Below, one piece after another: positions 1-8,642 of a stretch of DNA of 41,713 bases (within the stretch, counting starts at the first letter, position 1; every line of letters starts with the position of its first letter). The DNA is from an uncultured Sphingomonas sp. GTDB taxonomy: Bacteria > Pseudomonadota > Alphaproteobacteria > Sphingomonadales > Sphingomonadaceae. The notes under the pieces are model-generated. The model ran no database searches. It worked only from the letters and a program-made list of their open reading frames with translations, and was not told the DNA's origin. The translations under genes and the position numbers were made by a program. The stretch lies in the NCBI RefSeq assembly GCF_913776855.1, contig NZ_CAJYQD010000027.1:1-41713 (forward strand). Reading direction: 5' to 3'.

Positions 1-13
1 GGGAGAGGCTTAT

Positions 14-45
14 GAAACCGGTTACTTGCGCGCGTAACCGGTTAC
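14..45. promoter_or_regulatory. Paired LacI-family operators at left edge
   Basis: Two copies of the palindrome seen near lacI lie here: GAAACCGGTTAC at 14-25 (one base off perfect) and GTAACCGGTTAC at 34-45 (perfect). Their centres are 20 bp apart, about two helical turns, so two dimers could bind the same DNA face. They lie beyond the 3' end of the halogenase gene (115), so they most likely control a leftward gene starting just outside the window. A TonB-dependent receptor is typical next to such halogenases in sphingomonads, but that gene is not visible. Confidence 0.75.
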
Positions 46-114
46 AACCGTCGTTGTGCATTCCATTTCACTATCGTGACGGCTGTTGCGCAAACGTCAC
101 AGGTGACGCATCGG

Positions 115-1650
115 TCAGCCCTGGAGCGGCGGGGCCTGGCAATGGCGGGCGATAAACGCCTCATGGGTGGGCAGGCCGTTCGCCACCTCGGCGATCACTT
201 CCTCGACCTCGCGCAGGAAGGCAGTAGTCTGCGCGTCGGGGATCATGTCGACCATCGGGTCGTACTGCGCGTCGAGCCCCTGCCCCAGCAGAACCTGCAC
301 CCAGCTCTCCTCGCGGAACAGCTCGGCCTTGCCGTGCATGAAAAAGCGTGCCGAGGAGCGGAACAGCTCGATCCGCTCGGCCAGGCTGTCGGGCACGTCC
401 ATATGGCGCAGATACTGCCAGAAGGGCGTGTCCTCGCGCAGCGTGACCTTGTAATGCGCGATGATGAAGTCGCGCACGTCGCGATATTCGAAATCAGTCT
501 GGCGGTTATACTCGGCCATGTCCGCCGCGTGGAACCCGCGCCCCGGAAACAGCGCCAGCAGTCGCAGCAGTCCGGTCTGGATCAGATGGATGCTGGTCGA
601 TTCCAGCGGCTCCAGGAAACCGCCCGCCAGCCCCAGCGCGACGACATTCTTTTCCCAGGCGCGGATCCGCTTGCCTGGCCGGAACCGCACGGGGCGCGGG
701 TCCCCGAGTGCTGGCGTATCGAGATTCGCCAGCAGGGTCGCCGCCGCGTCGTCGTCCGACACGAACCGGCTGCTATAGACATGGCCGTTGCCGGTCCGAT
801 GCTGCAACGGAATGCGCCATTGCCAGCCTGCACCATGCGCGATCGAGCGGGTATAGGGGGTCAGCGGCCCACTGCCCCGCGCGCTCGGCACCGCCAGTGC
901 CCGGTCGCAAAGCAGCCACTGGCTCCAATCCTCATAGCCGACGCCCATCGCCTCGCCGATCAGCAGGCCGCGCATGCCCGAGCAGTCGATGAACAGGTCG
1001 CCGTCCACGGTGCGCCCATCGGCTAGCACGACATGATCGAGATGGCCATCGCTTGCCCGTCGGTTGGCAGCGACGATCCGCCCCTCGATCCGCTCGACCC
1101 CCGCCTTCTCCGCCCGCGTCCGGAGGTAGCGCGCATAGAGCGAGGCGTCGAAATGATAGGCATAGTCGATATCGGCGATGGGCGAGTTCGGATGCGCCGG
1201 ATCGGGCATGGTGAAGCGGTTCATCCGCGCCGCCAACGTGTTCAGCGCATAATGATCGAAATGCTTCGCACGCCCCCGCGCCGCTTCCTTCAGCCAGAAT
1301 TGATGGCAGTGCAGCCAGTAGAGGTCCTGCCCGATCTTGCCGAAACCGTGGATATAGCTGTGCCCCGGCGCGCGCCAGTTGCGGAACTCGATGCCCAGCT
1401 TGAAGGTCGCCTGGGTCGCGCGGACCATCTCGAACTCGTCGATCCCGGCCAGCCCGTTGAAGGTGCGGATGGCCGGAATGGTCGCCTCGCCCACCCCGAT
1501 CGTGCCGATCTCCTCCGACTCGATCAGCCGGATCGTGTAGGCGCCGAGCAGCAGCCGAGAGAGCAAGGCCGCCGCCATCCACCCGGCCGTCCCGCCACCG
1601 ACGATGGTGACGGTCTTGATCGGCGGATTGGAATGCGCCGCCCCCGTCAT
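115..1650 (-). CDS. Flavin-dependent tryptophan halogenase family protein
   Basis: The 511-residue protein belongs to the PrnA-like flavin-dependent halogenase family, which uses FADH2, O2 and halide to halogenate indole-type aromatics. Visible signatures are the N-terminal dinucleotide-binding GGGTAGW, the lysine in TFKLGI (equivalent to PrnA Lys79), the halogenase motif WQWRIP, and the glutamate of the FLEPLEST segment (equivalent to PrnA Glu346). The catalytic set looks intact. The start chosen is the ATG whose first bases overlap the lacI stop (ATGA), implying translational coupling in a lacI-halogenase operon. An in-frame extension further upstream exists but would run inside lacI. In Caulobacter and sphingomonad genomes such genes sit beside TonB receptors and glycoside hydrolases, and their natural substrate is usually unknown, so a role tied to glycan or phenolic-glycoside use is only inference. 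Confidence 0.88.
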   Translation of the reverse strand: MTGAAHSNPPIKTVTIVGGGTAGWMAAALLSRLLLGAYTIRLIESEEIGTIGVGEATIPAIRTFNGLAGIDEFEMVRATQATFKLGIEFRNWRAPGHSYIHGFGKIGQDLYWLHCHQFWLKEAARGRAKHFDHYALNTLAARMNRFTMPDPAHPNSPIADIDYAYHFDASLYARYLRTRAEKAGVERIEGRIVAANRRASDGHLDHVVLADGRTVDGDLFIDCSGMRGLLIGEAMGVGYEDWSQWLLCDRALAVPSARGSGPLTPYTRSIAHGAGWQWRIPLQHRTGNGHVYSSRFVSDDDAAATLLANLDTPALGDPRPVRFRPGKRIRAWEKNVVALGLAGGFLEPLESTSIHLIQTGLLRLLALFPGRGFHAADMAEYNRQTDFEYRDVRDFIIAHYKVTLREDTPFWQYLRHMDVPDSLAERIELFRSSARFFMHGKAELFREESWVQVLLGQGLDAQYDPMVDMIPDAQTTAFLREVEEVIAEVANGLPTHEAFIARHCQAPPLQG

Positions 1651-2648
1651 GCCGCACCCGCCGGGCTGGTCGCGCGGATCACCAATTCGGTCGCGATGGT
1701 CTGCGTCTCCAGCGCCAGCGTCCCGCCCTCCAGCGCATCGACCAGCCGGGCGACGGCGCGCTCGCCCATCTCGGCCAGCGGCGCGCGGACCGTGGTCAGG
1801 CCCAGATAACGGGCGAGTGGGATGTCGTCGAAGCCGGTGACCGCGACCGTGCCCGGCACATCGACCCGCCACTCGCGCAGCACGCTCAGGACGCCCAGCG
1901 CCATCATGTCATTGCCCGCGACAATGCCGTCGTAGCGCACGCCCCGTTCGGCGATCTCGGCCATCGCCGCCGCGCCCGAATCCTCGTGGAAATCGCCCTC
2001 TATCACGACCGGCTCCACCTCGGGGGCCAGTCGCGCCATGGCGGACAGATAGCCCTGCCGCCGCTCGTCCGCATCGATATTGCCGAACGGGCCCGAGACA
2101 TGGACCAGCCGTCGCCGCCCCTGCGCAACCAGATGTTCGACGCTCGCCGCGATTCCCGCCGCATTGTCGATGTGGAAAGACGCGCGGCCCGGGCCGTGCT
2201 GGGAATTGATCAGGACGGCGGGCACGCCCAGCGGCAGCGCCTCGTCCAGCCCGCCCGCGACCAGTTGCGGCGCCATGACGATCAGCCCGTCGACGCGGCC
2301 GCGCATCGATCGCACCGCCTGCGCCGCCCGTTCGGCATCGGCATGCATGTTGGACAGCAGCAGGTGATAGCTGCGCGCCGTCACCTCGCGATCCATGCCG
2401 CGCACGATCTCGGAAAAGAACTCGCCATGCAGGTCGGGCAGGACGACACCGATCGCATGGCTGCGCGACAGCGACAGGCTGCGCGCACCCGCATGGGGGA
2501 CATAGCCCAGCGACCGCGCGGCGGCCATCACCCGCTCGCGCGTGTCGGGATGCACGCTGCTATGTCCGTTCATCGCCCGCGACACCGAGGCGACCGATAC
2601 CGCCGCCTCGCGCGCCACATCACGGATCGTGGCCGATGACTGCCTCAC
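1647..2648 (-). CDS. LacI-family transcriptional regulator
   Basis: This 333-residue protein has the full LacI/PurR architecture. An N-terminal helix-turn-helix starts TIRDVAREAAVSVASVSRAM, followed by the hinge region around HAGARSLSLSRSHAIGVVLP and a periplasmic-binding-protein-like sugar sensor domain to the C-terminus. The start is GTG, preceded by a strong GGGGAGG ribosome site about 4 nt away. It is divergent from the GH3 beta-glucosidase and overlaps the halogenase by 4 nt. A perfect 18-bp palindrome lies 77 bp upstream of its start, with related copies at the left edge, so it probably represses itself, the glucosidase and an unseen leftward gene until a sugar (perhaps a beta-glucoside) binds. 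The inducer cannot be read from sequence. Confidence 0.93.
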   Translation of the reverse strand: MRQSSATIRDVAREAAVSVASVSRAMNGHSSVHPDTRERVMAAARSLGYVPHAGARSLSLSRSHAIGVVLPDLHGEFFSEIVRGMDREVTARSYHLLLSNMHADAERAAQAVRSMRGRVDGLIVMAPQLVAGGLDEALPLGVPAVLINSQHGPGRASFHIDNAAGIAASVEHLVAQGRRRLVHVSGPFGNIDADERRQGYLSAMARLAPEVEPVVIEGDFHEDSGAAAMAEIAERGVRYDGIVAGNDMMALGVLSVLREWRVDVPGTVAVTGFDDIPLARYLGLTTVRAPLAEMGERAVARLVDALEGGTLALETQTIATELVIRATSPAGAA

Positions 2649-2724
2649 ATTCCTCCCCTTCCCCGCAAAATGCGCGAGGAAACCCGCTATAGCATGTGTC
2701 GCATCTTGTGCGATGCCGATCGCC

Positions 2725-2742
2725 TGTGTAACCGGTTACACA
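2725..2742. promoter_or_regulatory. LacI-family operator, perfect 18-bp palindrome
   Basis: TGTGTAACCGGTTACACA is a perfect inverted repeat with the central CG typical of LacI/GalR operators. It sits in the divergent region between lacI (start 2648) and the GH3 gene (start 2814). The same 12-bp core recurs at 34-45 and nearly at 14-25. A second, imperfect palindrome (GCGAAACGT, 4-nt gap, ACGTTCGC) follows at 2768-2788 and may be unrelated. Confidence 0.85.
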
Positions 2743-2813
2743 ATAGCGTCAACATCCATGCTGTAATGCGAAACGTCCAAACGTTCGCCGTGGTTTAGGG
2801 GAGTAGAAGGCCG

Positions 2814-5090
2814 ATGTCCGACAACACCATTTCGCGCCGCGCCGCGCTGCTGGGCATGGGCACCGTCGCCGCCTGGGCGGCCAGCCCCGCCCGCGCGCTG
2901 CTGGCGCAGGGAGACGGCACCACCCTGTCCGCCTCGGTCGAGGCGATCCTGGCCAAGATGACGCTGGAGGAAAAGGCCGGGCAGTTGCAGCTGAACGCGG
3001 CCGCCTGGGGCGGCGGCGTCGCCACCGCGCTCAACCCGCCGTCCAACGGCCCCAGCTTCGAGGGACAGTTGGCCGATGCCATCGCGGGCAAGCTGACCGG
3101 CGTGTTCAACGGCAACGGCGCGGAGATGGCGCGGCGGATGCAGGGCGCGGTGATGCGCGATTCGCGCCTGAAGATCCCGCTGATCTTCGCCGCCGACGTC
3201 ATCCATGGCCATCGCACCATCTTCCCGGTGCCGGTCGCCGAGGCCGCCAGCTTCGACCCCGACCTGGCGATGCGCACCGCGCGCATGGCGGCTTACGAGG
3301 CGGCGGGTGCGGGCATCGACTGGACCTTCTTCCCGATGGTCGACATCGCGCGCGACCAGCGCTGGGGCCGGACCATGGAGGGCGCAGGGGAAGACCCGAT
3401 GCTGGGCCAGCTGTTCGCCATCGCCCGCGTCAATGGCTTCCAGGGCAAGAACCTGGCCGCCGACGATGCGGTCATGGCCTGCATCAAGCATTTCGCGGCA
3501 TACGGCGCGGCCGAAAGCGGCCTCGACTACAACATCGTCGACATGTCCGAACGGACGCTGCGCGAAGTCTATCTGCCGCCCTATAAGGCCGGGTTCGATG
3601 CGGGCGCGATGAGCGGCATGGCCTCGTTCAACGAGATCAACGGCATCCCCTCGACCGGCAATCCCTGGCTGATGAAGCAGCTGCTGCGCGACGAGTGGAA
3701 ATTCCCCGGCATCATCGTCTCCGACTATACCGGCGACGAGGAGATGATCGCGGCCGGTTTCGCCAAGGACGGCAAGGACGCGGCACGCATCGCCTTCCTG
3801 GCGGGCGTCGACATGAGCATGCAGTCGAACCTGTATGCGCTCCACCTGCCCAGCCTGGTGCGCGAGGGCGCGGTGCCGCAGGAGGTGCTCGACCGCTCGG
3901 TCCGCCGCGTGCTGGCGGTCAAGCAGATGCTGGGCCTGTTCGACGACCCCTTCCGCCGCATCGACCGCAAGCGCGAAACGGCCCGGTCGCGGACCAAGGC
4001 CGCCATCGCCCTATCGCGCGAGGCTGCGCAGAAGTCGATGGTGCTGCTGAAGAATGACGGCGACCTGTTGCCGCTCGACCCCGCCCGCAAGATCGCGCTG
4101 ATCGGTCCCTTCGCCAGCGGCCAGCATGACCTGAACGGCCCCTGGGTGGTGTATGGCGACAATAACCAGGCGATTGATCTGGTGACCGGCCTGCGCGCGG
4201 CGGGCGCGAAGAACGTGACGGTCACGCAGGGCTCAGGCGTCGAGGAAGCGCTGCCCGGCGGGATCGAGGCGGCGGTCGCGGCGACGCAGGGCGCGGATGT
4301 CGTGGTACTGGCGATCGGCGAGAGCGAGAGCATGTCGGGCGAGGCGCAGTCGCGCACCTCGATCACCGTGCCCGCGCCACAAATGGCGCTGGCCGAGGCG
4401 GTGGCGAAGACCGGCAAGCCGATCGTCGTGCTGCTGAAGAACGGTCGCGGCCTGGCGCTGGAGGGCGCGGTCAAGGACGCGCCCGCGATCCTGGTCACCT
4501 GGTTCCTGGGATCGGAGACCGGTCATGCCATTGCCGACGTGCTGTTCGGCAAGGTCGGCCCCTCGGGCCGTCTGCCGCTGAGCTTTCCGTATGAAAGCGG
4601 ACAGGAACCCTATTATTACGCGCACAAGGAAACCGGCCGCCCCGCCCCCGCCGGAGCGCGCGTGCCCTACAAGACCCAGTGGCGGACCGCGCCCAATGCC
4701 GCGCTCTATCCGTTCGGCCATGGGCTGACCTACGGCAAGGTCAGCTATGACGCCGCTGACGTGCCTACCAGCCTGGCCTGGGACGGGCGGATCACCGTGT
4801 CGGCGACCGTGACCAACACCGGCACGCGGGCCTGCGAGGAACTGGTCCAGCTCTACATCCGCGACCAGGTGGCCAGCATCACCCGGCCGGTGCGCGAGAT
4901 GAAGGCGTTCCGCAAGGTCGCGCTGGCACCGGGCAAGAGCGAGCGGGTCAGCTTCACCCTGACCCGTGCCCAGCTCGAGTTCCTGGGCACCGATCTGCGC
5001 CCGACGGTCGAGCCCGGCACCTTCGACGTGTGGATCGCCCCCTCGGCACAGGCCGACGGTGCGCACGGCACGTTCGAGCTGGTAAAGTAA
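2814..5090 (+). CDS. bglX: Exported GH3 beta-glucosidase (BglX-like)
   Basis: The 758-residue protein is a three-domain glycoside hydrolase family 3 enzyme that cleaves terminal beta-D-glucosyl or related residues from oligosaccharides. The N-terminus carries a twin-arginine signal (SRRAALLGMG then a hydrophobic stretch), so it is probably exported folded. The GH3 N-domain includes KHFAAYGAAESGLDYN and the nucleophile segment GIIVSDYTG with Asp304. The second domain includes GESESMSGEAQSR, whose Glu510 matches the BglX acid/base position. A fibronectin-III-like domain closes the protein (around QLYIRDQVASITRPVREMK). The length matches E. coli BglX. AGAAGG lies 3 nt before the ATG and GGGGAG further up. 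The LacI operator upstream suggests sugar-responsive control with the halogenase operon. Substrate preference (glucoside or xyloside) is unknown. Confidence 0.93.
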   Translation: MSDNTISRRAALLGMGTVAAWAASPARALLAQGDGTTLSASVEAILAKMTLEEKAGQLQLNAAAWGGGVATALNPPSNGPSFEGQLADAIAGKLTGVFNGNGAEMARRMQGAVMRDSRLKIPLIFAADVIHGHRTIFPVPVAEAASFDPDLAMRTARMAAYEAAGAGIDWTFFPMVDIARDQRWGRTMEGAGEDPMLGQLFAIARVNGFQGKNLAADDAVMACIKHFAAYGAAESGLDYNIVDMSERTLREVYLPPYKAGFDAGAMSGMASFNEINGIPSTGNPWLMKQLLRDEWKFPGIIVSDYTGDEEMIAAGFAKDGKDAARIAFLAGVDMSMQSNLYALHLPSLVREGAVPQEVLDRSVRRVLAVKQMLGLFDDPFRRIDRKRETARSRTKAAIALSREAAQKSMVLLKNDGDLLPLDPARKIALIGPFASGQHDLNGPWVVYGDNNQAIDLVTGLRAAGAKNVTVTQGSGVEEALPGGIEAAVAATQGADVVVLAIGESESMSGEAQSRTSITVPAPQMALAEAVAKTGKPIVVLLKNGRGLALEGAVKDAPAILVTWFLGSETGHAIADVLFGKVGPSGRLPLSFPYESGQEPYYYAHKETGRPAPAGARVPYKTQWRTAPNAALYPFGHGLTYGKVSYDAADVPTSLAWDGRITVSATVTNTGTRACEELVQLYIRDQVASITRPVREMKAFRKVALAPGKSERVSFTLTRAQLEFLGTDLRPTVEPGTFDVWIAPSAQADGAHGTFELVK

Positions 5091-5149
5091 GTCCGTCACG
5101 GAACCTACCGCCCCCTTCCACCGAAGGCCCTAATGCGGTTTAGGAAGCT

Positions 5150-5186
5150 ATGCAGCCCCTCTCCTCTATCCGGAGAGGGGCTGCAT
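5150..5186. terminator. Strong hairpin after the GH3 gene
   Basis: A perfect 15-bp stem (arms 5150-5164 and 5172-5186, ATGCAGCCCCTCTCC and its complement) encloses a 7-nt loop TCTATCC. It lies 60 nt after the GH3 stop. There is no T-run, so it may be a Rho-assisted or 3'-end-protecting structure rather than a classical intrinsic terminator. Confidence 0.6.
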
Positions 5187-5252
5187 AAATGTCGATCGTC
5201 TTTCGGGATTTAGCCATGGTCACCGCCACCTGGCATCTCTAGACGGACCATC

Positions 5253-6473
5253 ATGACGGATCAGACTGAGCGCGCCCCCATGCGCGCGGGCGAATATGTC
5301 GCCTTCATCGCGGCCTTGATGGCGGTCAACGCCCTGGGCGTCGACCTGATGCTGCCGGCGCTTGCCGATATGGGTCGCCAGCTGGGGATCGCCACCGCCA
5401 ACCACCGGCAATGGATCATCACCGTCTATATGCTGGGCTTCGGCGCGGGTCAGCTGGTCTATGGCCCGCTCGCCGACCGCTATGGGCGGCGGCCGATCCT
5501 GCTGGTGACGCTGGCCGGGTTCGTGGGCGCCAGCATCTTTGCGGCGGGGTCTCAGACCTTTGCCGCGCTGCTCGGCGCGCGGGTGTTGCAAGGGCTGATG
5601 TCCGCCTCCACCCGCGTGCTGGCGGTGGCGATCGTGCGCGACCGGTTTTCCGGCCGCCAGATGGCGCGCACCCTGTCGATCGCCCAGATGATCTTCTTCC
5701 TGGTGCCGATCATGGCACCCAGCCTGGGCCAGGTGCTGCTGGGGTTCGGGCCGTGGCGGTTCATCTTCTACGCGCTGGCCGGTTTCGCCGCCTTCGTACT
5801 GGCCTGGTCGGCGCTGAGGCTGACGGAGTCGCTGCCCGTCGCGCGACGCTCGCCTTTGTCGCTGGTGTCGCTGAAGAACGCCTATCGCCTGACCCTGACC
5901 AACCGCTTCTCGGCGGGCTATGCGGTATGTGCGTCGATGACCTTTGGCGGGGTCATCGCCTTCGTCTCCTCGGCCCAGCAAATTTTCGTCGACGAGTTCG
6001 GCGCAGGCGACCGCTTCACCATCCTGTTCGCGCTATGCGCCTTTTCCATGGGCTGCGCGTCCTTTGCCAACAGCCGGTTGGTCGAGCGGCTGGGCACGCG
6101 GCTGATCTCGCAATCGGCGGTGCTGGGGCTGATCGCGCTGTCGGTGCTGCATCTGGGTGTCATCGCGGCGGGACACGAGACGCTGATCACCTATATGGTC
6201 TTCCAGGCGCTCAGCATGACGTGCATCGGCCTGTGCGGATCGAATTTCGGGGCGATGGCGATGGAGCCGGTCGGCCATATCGCGGGCACCGCCTCGTCGA
6301 TCCAGGGCTTCATCACCAGCGTCGGCGCGGTCATCGTCGGCTCGGCGATCGGCCAAGCCTATAACGGCACCACCTATCCGCTGGCGATCGGCTATCTGGC
6401 CATCGGGCTGGGCGTGCTTGCGCTCGTCTATCTCATCGAGGACCGCCAGCTGTTCCGCGCCCGCCATGGTTAA
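5253..6473 (+). CDS. MFS transporter, Bcr/CflA drug-export family
   Basis: This is a 406-residue polytopic inner-membrane protein with about 12 hydrophobic segments. It has the major facilitator motif A region GPLADRYGRRP after the second helix and the Bcr/CflA-like N-terminus (ALGVDLMLPALADMGRQLG). Members of this DHA1 family are proton antiporters exporting drugs or small metabolites such as bicyclomycin, chloramphenicol or sulfonamides, and some export amino acids. It stands alone after the hairpin at 5150-5186 and is followed 78 nt later by a peptidase gene, with no regulator adjacent. The ribosome site is weak (GGA about 8 nt upstream). The substrate cannot be inferred. Confidence 0.88.
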   Translation: MTDQTERAPMRAGEYVAFIAALMAVNALGVDLMLPALADMGRQLGIATANHRQWIITVYMLGFGAGQLVYGPLADRYGRRPILLVTLAGFVGASIFAAGSQTFAALLGARVLQGLMSASTRVLAVAIVRDRFSGRQMARTLSIAQMIFFLVPIMAPSLGQVLLGFGPWRFIFYALAGFAAFVLAWSALRLTESLPVARRSPLSLVSLKNAYRLTLTNRFSAGYAVCASMTFGGVIAFVSSAQQIFVDEFGAGDRFTILFALCAFSMGCASFANSRLVERLGTRLISQSAVLGLIALSVLHLGVIAAGHETLITYMVFQALSMTCIGLCGSNFGAMAMEPVGHIAGTASSIQGFITSVGAVIVGSAIGQAYNGTTYPLAIGYLAIGLGVLALVYLIEDRQLFRARHG

Positions 6474-6551
6474 GATGACAGGCCGTTCACTTGACACCGA
6501 CCGGCGACGGGTTCTCCATCCGCGCCAACATCACCGGATCGCAGGACACTC

Positions 6552-8597
6552 ATGAAGCGCTACGCGTTCGCCACCGCCCTTCTCGTCACCACCGCCGCCA
6601 TCGCGCAAACGGGCCATCTGCCGGGCGTGGACAAGGCCTATATGGACCCCAGCGTGAAGCCGGGCGACAATTTCGACACCTATGCCAATGGCGGCTGGCG
6701 CAAGACCGCCGAAATCCCGGCCGACCGCTCGTCGATCGGCGTCGGGCTGGACGTGTCGCTGCGCGCCGAGGCCCGCACCGCCGCGATCATCAAGGGTGCC
6801 GCCGCGACCAAGGGCGCACCGGGCAGCGACCAGCAGCGTATCGCTGATTATTATGCCGCCTATACCGACACGAACGGTATCGAGGCGCGCGGGCTGACGC
6901 CGATCCAGGCGAGCCTTTCCGCCATCGCCGCAATCAAGGACAAGAGCGACCTGTCGCGCGCGATCGGCGCGGCGATGCGGTCGGATACCGACCCGTTCAA
7001 CAACAACAATTACGCCAGCACCAATGACCTGTTCGGCCTGTTCGTCAGCCAGGACCTGAACCAGCCGACGCGCAACGTCCCCTATCTGATGCAGGGCGGG
7101 CTGGGCCTGCCCGATCGCGACTATTACCTGTCCGACAAGCCCGAAATGGCGGAGATCCGCACCGCCTATCAGACTTATCTGACCCAGCTGATGCAGCTGG
7201 CGGGGCTTTCCGATCCGCAAGCGCGCGCCGCCCGCGTCTTCGCGCTGGAGACGAAGATCGCCGCCGCCCAGACCGACATCATCGCCAGCCAGGACGCGCA
7301 TAAGGGCGACAATCCCTGGACCCGCGCCGATTTCGATAAGCGCGCGCCGGGGTTGGACTGGACGGCCTTCTGGACGGCGGCGGGCCTTCCCGCCGGGCAG
7401 CGCGACTTCATCGCGTGGCAGCCGGACGCGATCACCAAGCTGTCGGCGCTGGTCGCCAGCGAGCCGCTGCAAAGCTGGCAGGACTGGCTGACCTTCCACA
7501 CGATCAACCAGGTCACAAGCGTGCTGCCCAAGGCGATCGACGACGCCTCGTTCGGCTTTTACGGCCGCACCCTGACCGGCACGCCAGCGCAGCAACCCCG
7601 CGAGAAGCGCGGCATCGCGGTGGTCAACGGCGCGCTGGGCGAGGCGGTGGGCAAGATCTATGCCCAGCGTTACTTCCCCGCTTCGTCCAAGGCCGAGATT
7701 CAGACGATGGTGAAGAACATCGTCGGCGCTTTCGACCGGCGCGTCGCCGCGCTCGACTGGATGGCGCCCGCGACCAAGGCGGAGGCGCGGCGCAAGCTGG
7801 CCGTGCTGAAGGTCGGCGTCGGCTATCCCGACCATTGGTGGAATTATCCGAAGTTCGAGGTGCGCGCCGACGACCCCGTCGGCAATGCCCAGCGCGCCCG
7901 GCTCGCCCTGTACCGCTATCACCTGTCGAAGCTGGGCAAGCCGGTCGACCGCAGCGAATGGTGGATGACGCCGCAGACGGTGAACGCGGTCAACCTGCCG
8001 CTGCAGAACGCGCTGAACTTCCCGGCCGCCATCCTCGAAAGCCCCTACTTCGACCCGAAGTTCGACGCGGCCGCCAATTACGGCGCGATCGGATCGGTGA
8101 TCGGGCATGAGATCAGCCACAGCTTCGACAATCTGGGCGCCGATTTCGACTCGACGGGCCGCCTGCACAATTGGTGGACGCCCGCCGATCTGAAGCGCTT
8201 CGAGGCCGCGGGCCAGGCGCTGGTGGCGCAATATAGCGCATACGAGGCGCTGCCCGGCCTGCACCTGAACGGTGAACAGGAACTGGGCGAGAATATCGCC
8301 GATGTCGCCGGACTGACCGCCGCCTATGAAGCGTACAAGGCCTCGCTGGGCGGCAAGCCCGCGCCGGTCATCGACGGGCTGACCGGCGACCAGCGCTTCT
8401 TCCTGGCCTTTGCGCAAGGCTGGCGGACCAAGATGCGCGACCGGGCGCTGCGCGCGCGGATCGCCACCGATGTCCACGCGCCCGCGCCGTGGCGCGTGCT
8501 GACCGTGCGCAACCTCGACGCTTGGTACGCACCATTCCACGTCCAGCCGGGCCAGGCGCTGTACCTGCCGCCCGAAAAGCGCGTCCACGTCTGGTAA
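6552..8597 (+). CDS. pepO: M13-family zinc metallopeptidase (PepO/neprilysin-like)
   Basis: The 681-residue exported endopeptidase begins with a short signal peptide (MKRYAFATALLVTTAAIAQT) without a lipobox. The N-terminal M13 domain runs to about residue 440 and the zinc-binding catalytic domain follows. The zinc motif HEISH is at 519-523, the second zinc ligand motif ENIAD (Glu580) follows, and NALNFPAAIL is the substrate-binding segment of the family. The C-terminus ends in VHVW, where many M13 enzymes have a CxxW motif, so the usual C-terminal cysteine is missing. The length fits bacterial PepO. It probably digests oligopeptides in the periplasm. AGGA precedes the ATG by about 7 nt. The gene converges on the autotransporter gene with a GC-rich hairpin between them. 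Confidence 0.93.
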   Translation: MKRYAFATALLVTTAAIAQTGHLPGVDKAYMDPSVKPGDNFDTYANGGWRKTAEIPADRSSIGVGLDVSLRAEARTAAIIKGAAATKGAPGSDQQRIADYYAAYTDTNGIEARGLTPIQASLSAIAAIKDKSDLSRAIGAAMRSDTDPFNNNNYASTNDLFGLFVSQDLNQPTRNVPYLMQGGLGLPDRDYYLSDKPEMAEIRTAYQTYLTQLMQLAGLSDPQARAARVFALETKIAAAQTDIIASQDAHKGDNPWTRADFDKRAPGLDWTAFWTAAGLPAGQRDFIAWQPDAITKLSALVASEPLQSWQDWLTFHTINQVTSVLPKAIDDASFGFYGRTLTGTPAQQPREKRGIAVVNGALGEAVGKIYAQRYFPASSKAEIQTMVKNIVGAFDRRVAALDWMAPATKAEARRKLAVLKVGVGYPDHWWNYPKFEVRADDPVGNAQRARLALYRYHLSKLGKPVDRSEWWMTPQTVNAVNLPLQNALNFPAAILESPYFDPKFDAAANYGAIGSVIGHEISHSFDNLGADFDSTGRLHNWWTPADLKRFEAAGQALVAQYSAYEALPGLHLNGEQELGENIADVAGLTAAYEAYKASLGGKPAPVIDGLTGDQRFFLAFAQGWRTKMRDRALRARIATDVHAPAPWRVLTVRNLDAWYAPFHVQPGQALYLPPEKRVHVW

Positions 8598-8605
8598 GAA
8601 GGGCC

Positions 8606-8632
8606 CCCGGCCCGCCATCAGGGCGGGCCGGG
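8606..8632. terminator. GC-rich hairpin between convergent genes
   Basis: An 11-bp perfect stem (CCCGGCCCGCC at 8606-8616 with its complement at 8622-8632) has a 5-nt loop. It lies between the stop of the M13 peptidase (8597) and the stop of the autotransporter (8643). Its position suggests a bidirectional terminator, although no long T-run follows on either strand. Confidence 0.6.
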
Positions 8633-8642
8633 ACGAGCCGCA

